From an uncultured Aquimarina sp. (lineage in GTDB: Bacteria; Bacteroidota; Bacteroidia; Flavobacteriales; Flavobacteriaceae): a stretch of DNA of 64,000 nt. The notes under the pieces were generated by a model that was not told the DNA's origin, did not search any database, and worked only from the letters and a program-made list of their open reading frames with translations. Each line of letters starts with the position of its first letter. Positions within the stretch are counted from its first letter, which is position 1. Both the position numbers and the translations under genes were made by a program. Shown in pieces: positions 1 through 9,744 of this stretch. The stretch spans positions 154,629 to 218,628 of the forward strand of contig CANNFM010000011.1 of assembly GCA_947503835.1 (NCBI GenBank), read 5' to 3'.

Positions 1-264
1 GAAAGATCACCTACTCAAGGACAAGGAGAATTCATCGTTGCAAAGCACCGTAATGGTGGTTTAGACAGTATAAGGTTAAAATTTATTGGTCACTTGGGTA
101 AATTTGATAACTTAGATGACTTTAGTACTCCTTTTGAGTTTCATTCTAAAATGAATGAAGGAGAAGAAGAAGATCCATTTAGTACAGGCCATCTTCCTAG
201 TGCAGATGAAGCTTTTGGGAGTAGTATAAATGATTCTAAAGATGATGATGAAGTACCTTTCTAA
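1..264 (+). CDS. dnaB: Replicative DNA helicase DnaB, C-terminal end (partial)
   Basis: The frame is open from base 1 and ends at TAA 262-264, giving the last 87 residues of a protein that begins outside the window. It carries the stretch EFIVAKHRNGG, followed by a beta-strand-rich IRLKFIG segment and an acidic tail ending DDDEVPF. That is the usual end of the RecA-like motor domain of the hexameric replicative helicase, which unwinds DNA at the fork and recruits primase. The next gene starts within its last codons or just before its stop, suggesting close linkage. Confidence 0.85.
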   Translation, partial: ERSPTQGQGEFIVAKHRNGGLDSIRLKFIGHLGKFDNLDDFSTPFEFHSKMNEGEEEDPFSTGHLPSADEAFGSSINDSKDDDEVPF

Positions 265-1564
265 AACAGAACAAATAGCAAAGCAAGCTTATATAACCAA
301 AAAACTTGCTTACCCTATTGTATGTGTTTTAATTTTCTTATTTACGTTTCAATCCTACGCGTCCTATGTGCTCATTCCTATGGATGCAGATGGACAGCAA
401 AATCATTTAAAGGCTTATGGTATAACATATTGGACATTGAGTAAAGATCTTAAGGTTAAATGGTTACTCAATTATAGAGGAGGATCTTTTCTTTTACCAG
501 ATACCGAAAATATTCGGAAAGAATGTACCATTCGAGGGGTTTCTTATGAAGTGATTAGCAATGCTGAAACCGAGGAAATTCTTGAAGAAATTAGTAGTCC
601 ATCACAGAATATGGAAGCCGTAATTTTAGAAAAAGCTCCTAAAATAGCGGTATATTCTCCCAAAGGAAATCAGCCGTGGGATGATGCCGTGACTATGGTA
701 CTTACTTTTGCCGAGATTCCTTATGAAACTGTTTATGATAGAGAAGTATTAGAAGATAATTTGATTTTGTATGATTGGTTGCATTTACATCATGAAGATT
801 TTACCGGTCAATATGGTAAATTCTATGCTTCCTATAGAGCAGCACCCTGGTATATAAAAGAAAAAGCTGATGCCGAAAAACTTGCAAAATCTCTGGGCTA
901 CCAAAAAGTATCTCAAGAAAAGCTTGCCGTAGCATTAAAAATTAGAGACTATGTTGTTGGGGGAGGCTTCATGTTTGCCATGTGTAGTGCAACCGATAGT
1001 TTTGAGATTGCTCTTTCTGCAGAGGGAATTGATATTTGTGAACCCATGTTTGATGGTGACCCAAGTGAACCAGGGTATCAATCTAAAATAGATTATAGCA
1101 AAACTTTTGCGTTTAAAAATTATACATTAGAGAGAAGCCCAAATGTATATGAATTCTCTTCTATTGATATGACTAGAAATCGTCGGATTTCTAAAACCAC
1201 AGATTACTTTACTTTGATGGATTTCTCTGCTAAATGGGACCCTATTCCTACAATGTTATGTCAAAATCATACCGCATTAGTTAAGGGATTTATGGGACAA
1301 ACCACTGCCTATAACCCTAATGAAATTAAATCGAATGTTCTAACATTGGGAGAGAATAAGACAAATGGAGAAGCAAGATATATACATGGTATCAAAGGAA
1401 AAGGATTTTTTACCTTTTATGGAGGGCATGATCCTGAAGATTACACACACAGAGTGGGAGATCCTAAAACAGAATTAGAGCTTCACCCTAACTCACCCGG
1501 TTATCGTTTGATTTTAAATAACGTACTCTTTCCTGCCGCTAAAAAGAAAAAACAAAAAACCTGA
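248..1564 (+). CDS. Conserved exported flavobacterial protein (asparagine synthetase B-annotated type)
   Basis: This is a 438-aa protein with a hydrophobic segment near residues 20-42 that looks like a signal peptide or anchor. Mature motifs include YVLIPMD, LNYRGGSFLLP and GGGFMFAMC. From memory, flavobacterial homologues beside dnaB are often labelled asparagine synthetase B. I see neither the N-terminal Cys nucleophile of a glutaminase nor an SGGxDS ATP-pyrophosphatase motif, so that label looks unsupported. In-frame ATGs occur at 230, 242, 245 and 248. The last is chosen because it gives the most compact signal sequence, and all four lie inside or beside the end of dnaB. The true function is unknown. 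Confidence 0.7.
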   Translation: MKYLSKTEQIAKQAYITKKLAYPIVCVLIFLFTFQSYASYVLIPMDADGQQNHLKAYGITYWTLSKDLKVKWLLNYRGGSFLLPDTENIRKECTIRGVSYEVISNAETEEILEEISSPSQNMEAVILEKAPKIAVYSPKGNQPWDDAVTMVLTFAEIPYETVYDREVLEDNLILYDWLHLHHEDFTGQYGKFYASYRAAPWYIKEKADAEKLAKSLGYQKVSQEKLAVALKIRDYVVGGGFMFAMCSATDSFEIALSAEGIDICEPMFDGDPSEPGYQSKIDYSKTFAFKNYTLERSPNVYEFSSIDMTRNRRISKTTDYFTLMDFSAKWDPIPTMLCQNHTALVKGFMGQTTAYNPNEIKSNVLTLGENKTNGEARYIHGIKGKGFFTFYGGHDPEDYTHRVGDPKTELELHPNSPGYRLILNNVLFPAAKKKKQKT

Positions 1565-1636
1565 TTTTTTATTGTAAGGTTGTATCAGTAGAACGACTAT
1601 TTTATTTTTAAAAGTAACTCATAACTATCCTTACTC

Positions 1637-2446
1637 ATGAAAAGACTATTCACATTATTATTTTTAATTACAGTTAGTGTATCCTGTAAACAGGAAACAA
1701 AATTAGAAAAAGAAACTACTATTTCAGAAACACCAAAAAAAGAAGTAGTTCTAGATCGATCTAAAGATTTTCCTGAAGATATCGCTTCAATCTTTAAAGC
1801 GCATGGTGGGATCCAGGCTTTTGATCAAATGAATACCCTGGTTTTCGAGATGACTAATCCTGAAGGAAACGAAAAGCATGTAACAGATCTTAAAACTCGT
1901 CATGCACGTATTGAAACTGATAAATTTGCTTTAGGTTTTGATGGGAAAGAAGCATGGTTAGAGCAAGACTCGACATATTTTAAAGGTAACCCGAGATTTT
2001 ATCATAATTTAATGTTCTATTTTTATGCAATGCCTTTTGTTTTGGGAGATGATGGTATTTCTTATGAAAAAACCGAAGACTTGAAAGTAAACGATCAGTC
2101 GTTCCCTGGGTACAAAATATCATATGGAGATGGAGTAGGAGATTCGCCAAAAGATAATTACTATTTGTATTATGATGCCGCATCGCATCAAATGAAGTTT
2201 CTAGGATATACGGTTACATTTTTTAGTAAAGAAGCCAGTGAAACGATAAGCCTTATAGAATATTCTGATTGGAATGATGTGAATGGATTGTTGTTGCCCA
2301 CAACCCTTAAATGGAGAGAATACAAAGATGGTACAGTGGGAGATGTTAAGAGTGAACGAAATTTTGTTAATGCAAGTGCAAGCAAGGAAAAACCTTCATC
2401 ATCTTTATTTGAAAAACCTGCTGTAGAAAAAAAAGAAACATTGTAA
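1637..2446 (+). CDS. Lipoprotein, DUF6503-like
   Basis: This is a 269-aa protein with a lipoprotein signal (MKRLFTLLFLITVSVSC), so the mature N-terminus would be a lipidated Cys at residue 17. The body is beta-rich, begins with AIFKAHGG-type residues and has regularly spaced aromatic residues. It resembles the periplasmic outer-membrane-anchored beta proteins grouped as DUF6503, though that family name is from memory. A strong hairpin terminator follows, so it probably ends its transcript. No enzymatic motif is visible. Confidence 0.7.
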   Translation: MKRLFTLLFLITVSVSCKQETKLEKETTISETPKKEVVLDRSKDFPEDIASIFKAHGGIQAFDQMNTLVFEMTNPEGNEKHVTDLKTRHARIETDKFALGFDGKEAWLEQDSTYFKGNPRFYHNLMFYFYAMPFVLGDDGISYEKTEDLKVNDQSFPGYKISYGDGVGDSPKDNYYLYYDAASHQMKFLGYTVTFFSKEASETISLIEYSDWNDVNGLLLPTTLKWREYKDGTVGDVKSERNFVNASASKEKPSSSLFEKPAVEKKETL

Positions 2447-2470
2447 AAAATTAAAGAAAACATATACTAT

Positions 2471-2507
2471 AAAACCCATCAATACGCTTGATGGGTTTTC
2501 TTTTTTA
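2471..2507 (+). terminator. Rho-independent terminator
   Basis: A 12-bp perfect stem (AAAACCCATCAA / TTGATGGGTTTT) encloses a 5-nt loop and is followed by CTTTTTT. It lies 25 bp after the lipoprotein stop codon. Confidence 0.85.
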
Positions 2508-2792
2508 ACGCCAAAACTTTATTTGATAAAAATAAGAAGGCTTTTTTCAGGAAACCATAATATATAAAGTCGATTTTTGGTGTTGATTATAAAATTGTCA
2601 ATTTCGAGATGATTTTTAAATAAAAAGAGGAGTTGTTAAAAATCTACACGGTTTAAATTTTCTAATTTTACGAAATGAGCCATAAAGTATTTAAAATACT
2701 AATAGAAATTTCAAATGGCGAATTCTATCTGACAATTAAAAAATAATAAAAAAGAACAGATAAAATATAGTTAATAAAATAAAAATTTGGAT
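2508..2792. other. Intergenic AT-rich region
   Basis: This is 285 bp of very AT-rich DNA before the class V aminotransferase gene. I see no ORF, RNA gene or strong hairpin in it. It presumably holds the promoter of the downstream gene, but no clear TTTG / TAnnTTTG pair stands out. Confidence 0.4.
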
Positions 2793-3914
2793 ATGTATAA
2801 TGAACTCAACACTAGTAATAGAATCCTAATGGGGCCGGGGCCTTCTGATGCACATCCCCGAGTACTAAAAGCTATGTCAACCCCTTTGATTGGTCATTTA
2901 GATCCAGAATTTGTAACGATAATGGATGAAGTAAAAGGGATGGTACAAGAAACTTTTATTACTGAAAATCATCTAACTTTTGTAGTGTCGGCACCTGGAA
3001 GCGCAGGTATGGAAACCTGCTTAGTGAATCTTTTAGAACCGGGAGATGAGGCTATTATATGTATTAATGGTGTTTTTGGTAGTAGGATGGCAGATATTGC
3101 AGAACGATGTGGAGCAACAGTGCATAAAATTGAAAAAGAGTGGGGGACTGTAGTATCTCCCGATGATATAAAAAAAGTACTGGATAAGTGTCCAAAACCA
3201 AAACTTGTAGCTCTGGTACATGCAGAGACTTCCACAGGAGCCTTACAACCGTTGAAAGAGATTAGTGATTTGGTTCATGATGCAGGAGGACTATTAATGG
3301 TGGATGCGGTAACCTCATATTGTGGTATGGAACTTAGAGTTGATGATTGGGACATTGATGCAATTTACACAGGAACTCAAAAATGCCTAAGTGCTCCTCC
3401 TGGATTGTCTCCTGTTAGTTTCTCTGATAGAGCAGTACAGGCACTCGAAAATAGAAAAACCAAAGTACAAAGCTGGTTTTTGGATCTTAGCTTGGTTAAA
3501 AATTATTGGGGTGGAGCTAAACGTGCTTATCACCATACTGCACCCGTGTCTTCGGTATATGCTTTGAGAGAGTCCTTACGAATTGTTTTAGAAGAAGGTC
3601 TCGAAAATCGATGGAAAAGACATCAAGATGTACATCAAGTCCTTAAAACCAAATTAGAACAGTTAGGGTTTAGGTATTTAGTTGAAGAGCAATATCGTTT
3701 ACCAAACTTAAACTCTGTTTTCTTACCGGAAGGAAATGATGAAGCTTTAATCAGAACTAAATTATTGAATGATTATAACATTGAAGTAGGCGGTGGCTTA
3801 GGAGCGTTTGCAGGAAAAATATGGAGAATAGGTATTATGGGAGAAAGTTGTACGCTAAACCACGTGAATATGCTGATTAGTGCACTTGAAGATATGAAAG
3901 AATTTAAGAATTAA
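2793..3914 (+). CDS. Class V PLP aminotransferase (alanine-glyoxylate / serine-pyruvate type)
   Basis: This is a 373-aa fold-type I PLP enzyme. It opens with the RILMGPGPS motif typical of the AGXT / serine-pyruvate branch. Other marks are the cofactor-contacting segment MVDAVTSYCG and the Schiff-base lysine in TGTQKCLSAPPG. It would transfer an amino group between alanine or serine and glyoxylate or another 2-oxoacid. The exact donor cannot be read from the sequence, and 2-aminoethylphosphonate transaminase is a related alternative. The ATG at 2793 is preferred over an in-frame TTG at 2787. The gene stands alone between two terminators and faces the amidohydrolase operon. Confidence 0.8.
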   Translation: MYNELNTSNRILMGPGPSDAHPRVLKAMSTPLIGHLDPEFVTIMDEVKGMVQETFITENHLTFVVSAPGSAGMETCLVNLLEPGDEAIICINGVFGSRMADIAERCGATVHKIEKEWGTVVSPDDIKKVLDKCPKPKLVALVHAETSTGALQPLKEISDLVHDAGGLLMVDAVTSYCGMELRVDDWDIDAIYTGTQKCLSAPPGLSPVSFSDRAVQALENRKTKVQSWFLDLSLVKNYWGGAKRAYHHTAPVSSVYALRESLRIVLEEGLENRWKRHQDVHQVLKTKLEQLGFRYLVEEQYRLPNLNSVFLPEGNDEALIRTKLLNDYNIEVGGGLGAFAGKIWRIGIMGESCTLNHVNMLISALEDMKEFKN

Positions 3915-3916
3915 GA

Positions 3917-3960
3917 ATTAAAGACCTCACAGGTGTTTCAACACCTGTGAGGTCTTTAAT
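3917..3960. terminator. Bidirectional terminator, GACCTCACAGGT-type palindrome
   Basis: A perfect 20-bp inverted repeat with a 4-nt loop (TTCA) sits between convergent genes. The core GACCTCACAGGT / ACCTGTGAGGTC recurs at 11218-11268, and a diverged relative occurs at 5277-5305, so this is a dispersed palindrome family that also serves as a terminator. Confidence 0.75.
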
Positions 3961-3964
3961 TTCT

Positions 3965-5260
3965 TTATTGACCATATTTATTGCTATATCGTTTCCAAAG
4001 TTTAGTTTGATGGCTTTCTAAACTAATTTCTCTTCCTTGGATAAATGCCTTTTCTAACTGATTTGTACGCATATCCAAAGCATCGCCAATGCTAATAAAT
4101 AAGGTAGCCTCCTTACCTTTTTCTAGAGTTCCGGTTATAGTATCGATACCCAGAATCTTAGCACTATTGCCAGTAATCAATTGTAATGCTTTTTCTTTAT
4201 CTAGCCCATGTGCTGCTACCGTTCCTGCCTGAAAAGGAAGATTTCGCGCATTAGAACGCTCCATACCGCCACTGTTTTGTAATGCCACTAATACCCCAGC
4301 ATCCATTAATAATTTTGCGTTTTTATAAGGTTGATCATAATCATCATCTTCATAATTAGGAGTAGTATGCGTTCTTTTTAATAATACAGAGATATTATTT
4401 TGCTTTAATTGAGAAGCTACTTTATAGGCTTCATCACCACCAACAATGACTGTTTTTTGTATACCATACTCTTTACTAAATGATAGTACTTCAAGGATTG
4501 CTTTTTCTGCACTAACATGAATAAATAATGTTTTTGACCCTTCAAAAACACCTTTCATTGCATAGTGAGGAAGGTTTTTATTAGCTATATCTTTTGCTTT
4601 TAAAGAAGCTTTTGCCTCAAGTACAAATTCTTTCAATTCTTTGGTCTGTTTTGTGTACTCTTTATTAGGTTTCAAACCTGGTTCTTCTCCAAGCCACCAA
4701 CGACCTCTTGTATAACTGTCTGGCCAGTTGATATGTACTCCATCATCTAGTTTTATAGCTGCATCTTCCCAATTCCAGGCATCTAATTGTACAATAGATG
4801 AGGTTCCAGAAATTCTACCTCCTCTTGGTGTAACTTGTGCTATTAAAACACCATTTGGACGCATGCTTTCTACAATTTTACTTTCCGCATTATAGGCAAT
4901 AATACTTCGAATGTGTGGATTATAGCTCCCTAATTCGGTATCGTCACTAGAGGCACGAACTGCCGCAATTTCTACTAAGCCTAATGTAGAATTAGGAGCA
5001 ATAAAACCCGGGTACAGATGTTTCCCAGATGCATCTATTATCTTTCCCTTTGGGGTAGCACTTCCGGAGGCACCAACATCGGTTATTTTTCCGTTTTCAA
5101 AAATGATAATGCTATTTTCAACAACTTCTCCATTACCAATATGGGCTGTAGCACCAGTAATTGTTATCGCTTCACTTTGAACTTTTGCAGGAGTTTGTTG
5201 TGCCATTGTTTTTCCGAAAGGAAGAATAAGCAGTGCTATTATGAATATTATTTTTTTCAT
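3965..5260 (-). CDS. Secreted amidohydrolase-family protein, probably lacking a full metal site
   Basis: This is a 431-aa protein with a signal peptide (MKKIIFIIALLILPFGKTMAQ). It shows amidohydrolase-superfamily landmarks: the N-terminal composite beta-sandwich (ITGATAHIGNG), GKHLYPGFIAP, and the C-terminal NSAKILGIDTITGTLEKGKEA segment. The usual HxH pair after the first strand is absent (PGFIAPNSTLG), so hydrolytic competence is doubtful. It lies 62 bp downstream of a much larger co-directional amidohydrolase, an arrangement suggesting an operon and joint periplasmic action, perhaps on peptides or imino compounds. The substrate is unknown. Confidence 0.75.
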   Translation of the reverse strand: MKKIIFIIALLILPFGKTMAQQTPAKVQSEAITITGATAHIGNGEVVENSIIIFENGKITDVGASGSATPKGKIIDASGKHLYPGFIAPNSTLGLVEIAAVRASSDDTELGSYNPHIRSIIAYNAESKIVESMRPNGVLIAQVTPRGGRISGTSSIVQLDAWNWEDAAIKLDDGVHINWPDSYTRGRWWLGEEPGLKPNKEYTKQTKELKEFVLEAKASLKAKDIANKNLPHYAMKGVFEGSKTLFIHVSAEKAILEVLSFSKEYGIQKTVIVGGDEAYKVASQLKQNNISVLLKRTHTTPNYEDDDYDQPYKNAKLLMDAGVLVALQNSGGMERSNARNLPFQAGTVAAHGLDKEKALQLITGNSAKILGIDTITGTLEKGKEATLFISIGDALDMRTNQLEKAFIQGREISLESHQTKLWKRYSNKYGQ

Positions 5261-5276
5261 GTTTTATTATTTTGAA

Positions 5277-5305
5277 ACCTGTCAGATTTTCAAAACCTGA
5301 CAAGT
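5277..5305. repeat. Diverged copy of the GACCTCACAGGT-type hairpin
   Basis: An imperfect palindrome (ACCTGTCAG / CTGACAAGT core) lies in the 62-bp gap between the two amidohydrolase genes. It resembles the intergenic palindromes at 3917-3960 and 11218-11268. Confidence 0.5.
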
Positions 5306-5322
5306 CTTAATTTTATAGTATC

Positions 5323-8316
5323 CTAATGAATCGTCTCTATAGTTTCACACTCAAAGTGTTGCTGTTCTTTTTTCTTTGGAGGTTGTGTTTTTAAACCATT
5401 GTTTTTAGCCTTTAACATCATGGTAGAAAGTTTGTTCTTTTCTGAAGCAATAGACTTCCTCATGGCTTTATCCTTTTCGAGATCAAAAAAGATAGCACCT
5501 TCAATGATTGTTTTTTCAGCCTTGGCATATACAGAAAGAGGATGATCTGTCCATACGACCAAGTCTGCATCTTTACCCACTTTAATGCTTCCTACTCGAT
5601 CATCGATGTGTAATAATTTAGCGGGGTTTAGTGTAACAAATTTTAAGGCATCTTCTTCTGAAACACCACCGTATTTTATTGATTTTGCGGCTTCTTGATT
5701 AAGACGACGTGACATTTCGGGATCATCACTATTAATCGCAGTAACCACACCTTGTTTATGCATAATAGAGGCATTATATGGGATGGCATCATTTACTTCA
5801 AATTTATAAGCCCACCAATCTGAGAATGTAGAACCACCAACACCATGAGCAGCCATTTTATCTGCTACTTTATATCCCTCTAAGATATGGGTGAAGGTAT
5901 TTATTCTAAAGTTAAATTTTTCGGCAACTTTCATCAGCATATTAATCTCACTTTGTACGTAGGAGTGGCAACTAATATAGCGTTGACCGTTTAAAATTTC
6001 GACTAGTGTTTCCATTTCGGTGTCCTTACGGTAGGGCTGACCGCTCTTTTTACGTTTTTCGTACTCTTTTGCTCGGTTGAAGTAGTCTGTGTATACTTGT
6101 TCTACCCCCATCCTGGTTTGAGGAAATCTTGTATTGCTACCCCAATTACTTTGTTTTACGTTTTCACCTAGTGCAAATTTGATGAACTTTGGAGAGTTAC
6201 TATAGATTAGACCATCGGCACTTTTACCCCACTTTAATTTTATAATAGCCGAACGCCCTCCAATAGGATTAGCCGAGCCATGAAGAATTTGTATCGAAGT
6301 TACACCTCCTGCAAGATTTCTGTAGATATTAATGTCATCTGGAGCAACTACATCTTCTATAGTTACTTCGGCGGTAGAATTATGCCCCGCTTCATTAACT
6401 GCAGCGGTTGCAATATGCGAATGTTCATCAATGATACCTGCGGTTATGTGTTTTCCTGTTGCATCTATAACTTTGGCATTTCCGGCATTAAGGTTTTTAC
6501 CTACGGCAGCAATCTTTCCGTTTTTTACTAATACATCGGTTTCGGTTAAGACCCCATCAGATTCATTGGTCCATACGGTAGCATTTTTAAATACAATATT
6601 TTCAGATTTAGGTAATTGTGTACTTCCATAGGCAATATTGGGATATGTTATCGGTAGCACTTCATGTTTTTCTTTTTTGTCAGATGGTTTTTTATCTTCT
6701 TTTTTATCTGAAGTATCTTTTGGTTTCTTTTTAGCGGTAAAAGTAGTTTCTGATCCATTAGGCAAAATTGCTTTACCACTCCAAAAATTTGGAGTATCTC
6801 CTAAAGCAGTTACAATGCGAGTGTATTTGGTTTTGGTAGTATCTGCATCCGTAAAAGTAATGGATACCCAATTGTTTTTGTAATTAATTTTAGTGCCTAA
6901 TTTTGTTTCTCCAAGCTTAATTTCGGCTTTAGGTTTAGCAGGTTTACCAGAAATTGAAAGATCATAGGTTTTTCCGGCTACAGTAAGTGCATATGTACCA
7001 TTGATATCGGTAATGGTCATGTCGTTCACTACATTTTTTTTACCCTGAACCCAGTTTTCGTAAATGATATTCTCTTTTACAAATAACTCATCTTTTGTAA
7101 TCAAAAAATTGGCATATGCTCCTTTTTTAATACTCCCTAGAAGATTACTTTTACCTAAGATTTTTGCAGGAATGGTGGTCAAAGCAGCCAGAGCAATTTT
7201 CTTATCCAGCCCATACTCGATAGCTTTTAGTAATCGGGTATTAAAGTCGGCTAGTTTTTTGAGCTTATGCGTTGTTAATGAAAAAGAAACTCCATTTTTT
7301 GCTAACATCGAAGGGTTCGTAGGGGCTTGGTTCCAGTGGCGCATATCTCCAAGACTTACCAAGGAAGTTGCATACGGGTCTGTAACATCATATGCATCAG
7401 GAAAGTCTAGCGGAATAATATAATGAGCATTCGTTGCTTTTACCTTATCGATTCTTGCATATTCGTCACCTCCCCCAACAAGAGTGTATTGGATCCCGAA
7501 TTGATCTCCAATTTTGTCAGCTCTAAAACCATGAATACGACTTCCGGCTTCAAAAATTTGCAGAAGACTTTTATTTCTGCGTATAGCTTCTAAAGACAAG
7601 TCTTTATTGTCTGCATTACCAGAGTTATACCATGTTGCATCATGATACACTTGTCTTAGTAATGCCATAGCCCCCATTAAGGAAGTAGGGTATACTTGCT
7701 TACTTGCGTTACTTTTTGTGAAGGATAAAAATTGCGCAGATTGATCACTTATCAATCGTTCACCTTTAGTTCCTTCATTGTTTAATGCTACTAAGAGTCC
7801 GGTTCCTCTAATGATTCCGTCTGGCATATGAGTATTTACTACTCCAAATCCTTCTTTTATATATTCAGTAGCTTTTTTATCATCATATTTAAAGTGAGTT
7901 AGAGCGTTTGTTTCGGGACGAATATGATCATTCCAGTAATGGCCTTCTCTCGATGCTTTCCATTGGGGTTGGGCGCCTGGAGAAAAAATACTACCTCCTT
8001 GTTTTTTAGGTTTTTTAATACCAAAATTGGTAAATGGATCAATAAAAGAAGCGTAAATATGTTTTCCTTTAAGATCAATAACGATACTGTTTTCTGGGAT
8101 AGGTACTGAATTTCCAACCTCTATAATTTTACCTTTTTGGATAACCAAAGTTCCATTTTTGATTTCAGAATCTGGGTTGGTATGGATCGTTGCGTTTTTA
8201 AATACGGTGTAATTAGTCTCTGTGGTTTTAACTCCGTCGTTTTTAGGAAAGTATTCTTGAGCATACGAAGTAAAACAGCCACATATCACCGTTAGTGATA
8301 TAAGTAATTTTTTCAT
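5323..8316 (-). CDS. Large secreted amidohydrolase, two tandem amidohydrolase-like halves
   Basis: This is a 997-aa protein with a signal peptide ending SYA. The N-terminal half (about 30-420) is amidohydrolase-like but lacks the HxH (IYASFIDPFTNFG). A linker of about 110 residues includes a Lys/Asp-rich stretch (KKPKDTSDKKEDKKPSDKK). The C-terminal half (about 575-960) contains DEHSHIA and later conserved residues such as INSDDPEMSRR and NPAKLLHIDDRVGSIKVGKDAD. The second half therefore looks catalytically equipped and the first degenerate. It is transcribed first, followed by the smaller degenerate paralogue. This pairing is common in Flavobacteriia, but the substrate has not been worked out here. 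Confidence 0.8.
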   Translation of the reverse strand: MKKLLISLTVICGCFTSYAQEYFPKNDGVKTTETNYTVFKNATIHTNPDSEIKNGTLVIQKGKIIEVGNSVPIPENSIVIDLKGKHIYASFIDPFTNFGIKKPKKQGGSIFSPGAQPQWKASREGHYWNDHIRPETNALTHFKYDDKKATEYIKEGFGVVNTHMPDGIIRGTGLLVALNNEGTKGERLISDQSAQFLSFTKSNASKQVYPTSLMGAMALLRQVYHDATWYNSGNADNKDLSLEAIRRNKSLLQIFEAGSRIHGFRADKIGDQFGIQYTLVGGGDEYARIDKVKATNAHYIIPLDFPDAYDVTDPYATSLVSLGDMRHWNQAPTNPSMLAKNGVSFSLTTHKLKKLADFNTRLLKAIEYGLDKKIALAALTTIPAKILGKSNLLGSIKKGAYANFLITKDELFVKENIIYENWVQGKKNVVNDMTITDINGTYALTVAGKTYDLSISGKPAKPKAEIKLGETKLGTKINYKNNWVSITFTDADTTKTKYTRIVTALGDTPNFWSGKAILPNGSETTFTAKKKPKDTSDKKEDKKPSDKKEKHEVLPITYPNIAYGSTQLPKSENIVFKNATVWTNESDGVLTETDVLVKNGKIAAVGKNLNAGNAKVIDATGKHITAGIIDEHSHIATAAVNEAGHNSTAEVTIEDVVAPDDINIYRNLAGGVTSIQILHGSANPIGGRSAIIKLKWGKSADGLIYSNSPKFIKFALGENVKQSNWGSNTRFPQTRMGVEQVYTDYFNRAKEYEKRKKSGQPYRKDTEMETLVEILNGQRYISCHSYVQSEINMLMKVAEKFNFRINTFTHILEGYKVADKMAAHGVGGSTFSDWWAYKFEVNDAIPYNASIMHKQGVVTAINSDDPEMSRRLNQEAAKSIKYGGVSEEDALKFVTLNPAKLLHIDDRVGSIKVGKDADLVVWTDHPLSVYAKAEKTIIEGAIFFDLEKDKAMRKSIASEKNKLSTMMLKAKNNGLKTQPPKKKEQQHFECETIETIH

Positions 8317-8427
8317 CTGATTGTGTAAAGTGTTTGAATCAGATTTAAAGATAGTGGTTGACCAACAAAGAGCTAGTTAATTAATAATAATTTAACAGCT
8401 AGAACATACGCGCTATATAATACAAGG

Positions 8428-9507
8428 TTATTCTATGTGGGCGATTGGATTTACTTTATAATAGTTTACCAATAGTGCTACTACATAACTATAGGTATCC
8501 ATGCCATCGGGTTGATTGTTGGCTTTTAGGTATTTATCATAAGTACCTTTAAAAATAGGTTCTAAAGGATTTTCATAAGATTCCCAGAATTCATTTACTT
8601 CACGATAATTTGCTCGTACACCAGGGCGTAATTCTTCTATTAAACATATTGCTTTTTCCTCATTACGCAAGTAAAGGTCATTTAGACAAAATTTGAGGGC
8701 AAAAGTAGCTCCGCTATACTTAAAATAGAGATCATCATAATTCATTGTGGTTAGTGCTGCTATAAAATTGGCTTCATTCTCTTTTGCAAATCCTAATTGA
8801 TGCGCTTCTTCATGACAGCTTGTTGTTGGCGCTTTGTAGTTAAGAATGAGTCCGTTTACCTGGGCTTCATTAGTAATAGGATTTAAATAACCACTAAAAC
8901 CCATATAAGTTAGTGGGGTGCTAAGCAAAGATGTTTTAATACTCTTGGGGTGATATCTAAGTGTTGGGAACATTCCATTTAACTGTTCATATGCGGGAAT
9001 TGTTTTCTCGAAGACTTCTTCTTTAGAATACGGAATTTGGATCGCTAATGAATCATTAGTCTCTAGTTGTTGGTGTAAAGAATTTGAATGAGCAATTAAT
9101 TTTTTTGAAACTGAAATAAGCTCTGATTCTGTATATTCATCATCTATTTTTAATATTTCATGCAAGGGCATTCTGTAATAATTCATTCCCCACAGTAAAT
9201 GAAAACATGCATAAACAATAGATAAGGTTGCGCCCATATCGATCAATACATTTTTCCACTTAATATCTTTTCGAAACACTTTTTGAATTAAAAAACGCAG
9301 TAATATAATAATGAGAACACAATACAAAAGGTCTCCAAAAGAAAACGGAAGCCACCCAAAAACATAGCGTAATACTTTAGAGGTATAGATAAAAATACCA
9401 TTACTATAAAAGCGTTCTATAAACTCTGGAAAAAAAGAAATAATCTTGATCAGTATAATTTGAACGGGTAATAGTATGGTAAGAAATAGCTTTGTTTTGG
9501 ATTGCAT
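8428..9507 (-). CDS. DUF3810 membrane protein with HExxH-like motif
   Basis: This is a 359-aa protein with two or three N-terminal transmembrane segments (about 7-25, 50-72 and 95-112) and a large soluble C-terminal part. The motif SCHEEAHQLGFAKENEANF resembles a zincin HExxH plus a downstream glutamate, which is characteristic of DUF3810. A membrane metalloprotease role is plausible but unproven. The gene is a single unit, divergent from the pepD-type gene, and its stop lies about 110 bp from the amidohydrolase operon. Confidence 0.75.
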   Translation of the reverse strand: MQSKTKLFLTILLPVQIILIKIISFFPEFIERFYSNGIFIYTSKVLRYVFGWLPFSFGDLLYCVLIIILLRFLIQKVFRKDIKWKNVLIDMGATLSIVYACFHLLWGMNYYRMPLHEILKIDDEYTESELISVSKKLIAHSNSLHQQLETNDSLAIQIPYSKEEVFEKTIPAYEQLNGMFPTLRYHPKSIKTSLLSTPLTYMGFSGYLNPITNEAQVNGLILNYKAPTTSCHEEAHQLGFAKENEANFIAALTTMNYDDLYFKYSGATFALKFCLNDLYLRNEEKAICLIEELRPGVRANYREVNEFWESYENPLEPIFKGTYDKYLKANNQPDGMDTYSYVVALLVNYYKVNPIAHIE

Positions 9508-9744
9508 GTGGTAAAGATATTTACAATTCTAAATATACAGGACGATTTTAGAGTTTTTTAGTATATATAACATCGTAAAAGGGCTAAAAATCGAAAGGAT
9601 GGGTATCAAATTTTCAAAGAGAGAATTTTAATAAAAAACTTTGTTACTATTATACTTTGATGCTTAGCTCAAAATTGAGATTTTTGTCAAGAGATTTTTA
9701 TTTAAACTTCTCTATACTCAATACTAACTACTCAATACCAAATA

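Noticed and set aside
248..1564. Functional asparagine synthetase B
   Set aside because: No N-terminal Cys nucleophile and no SGGxDS motif, and an N-terminal hydrophobic segment suggests export.
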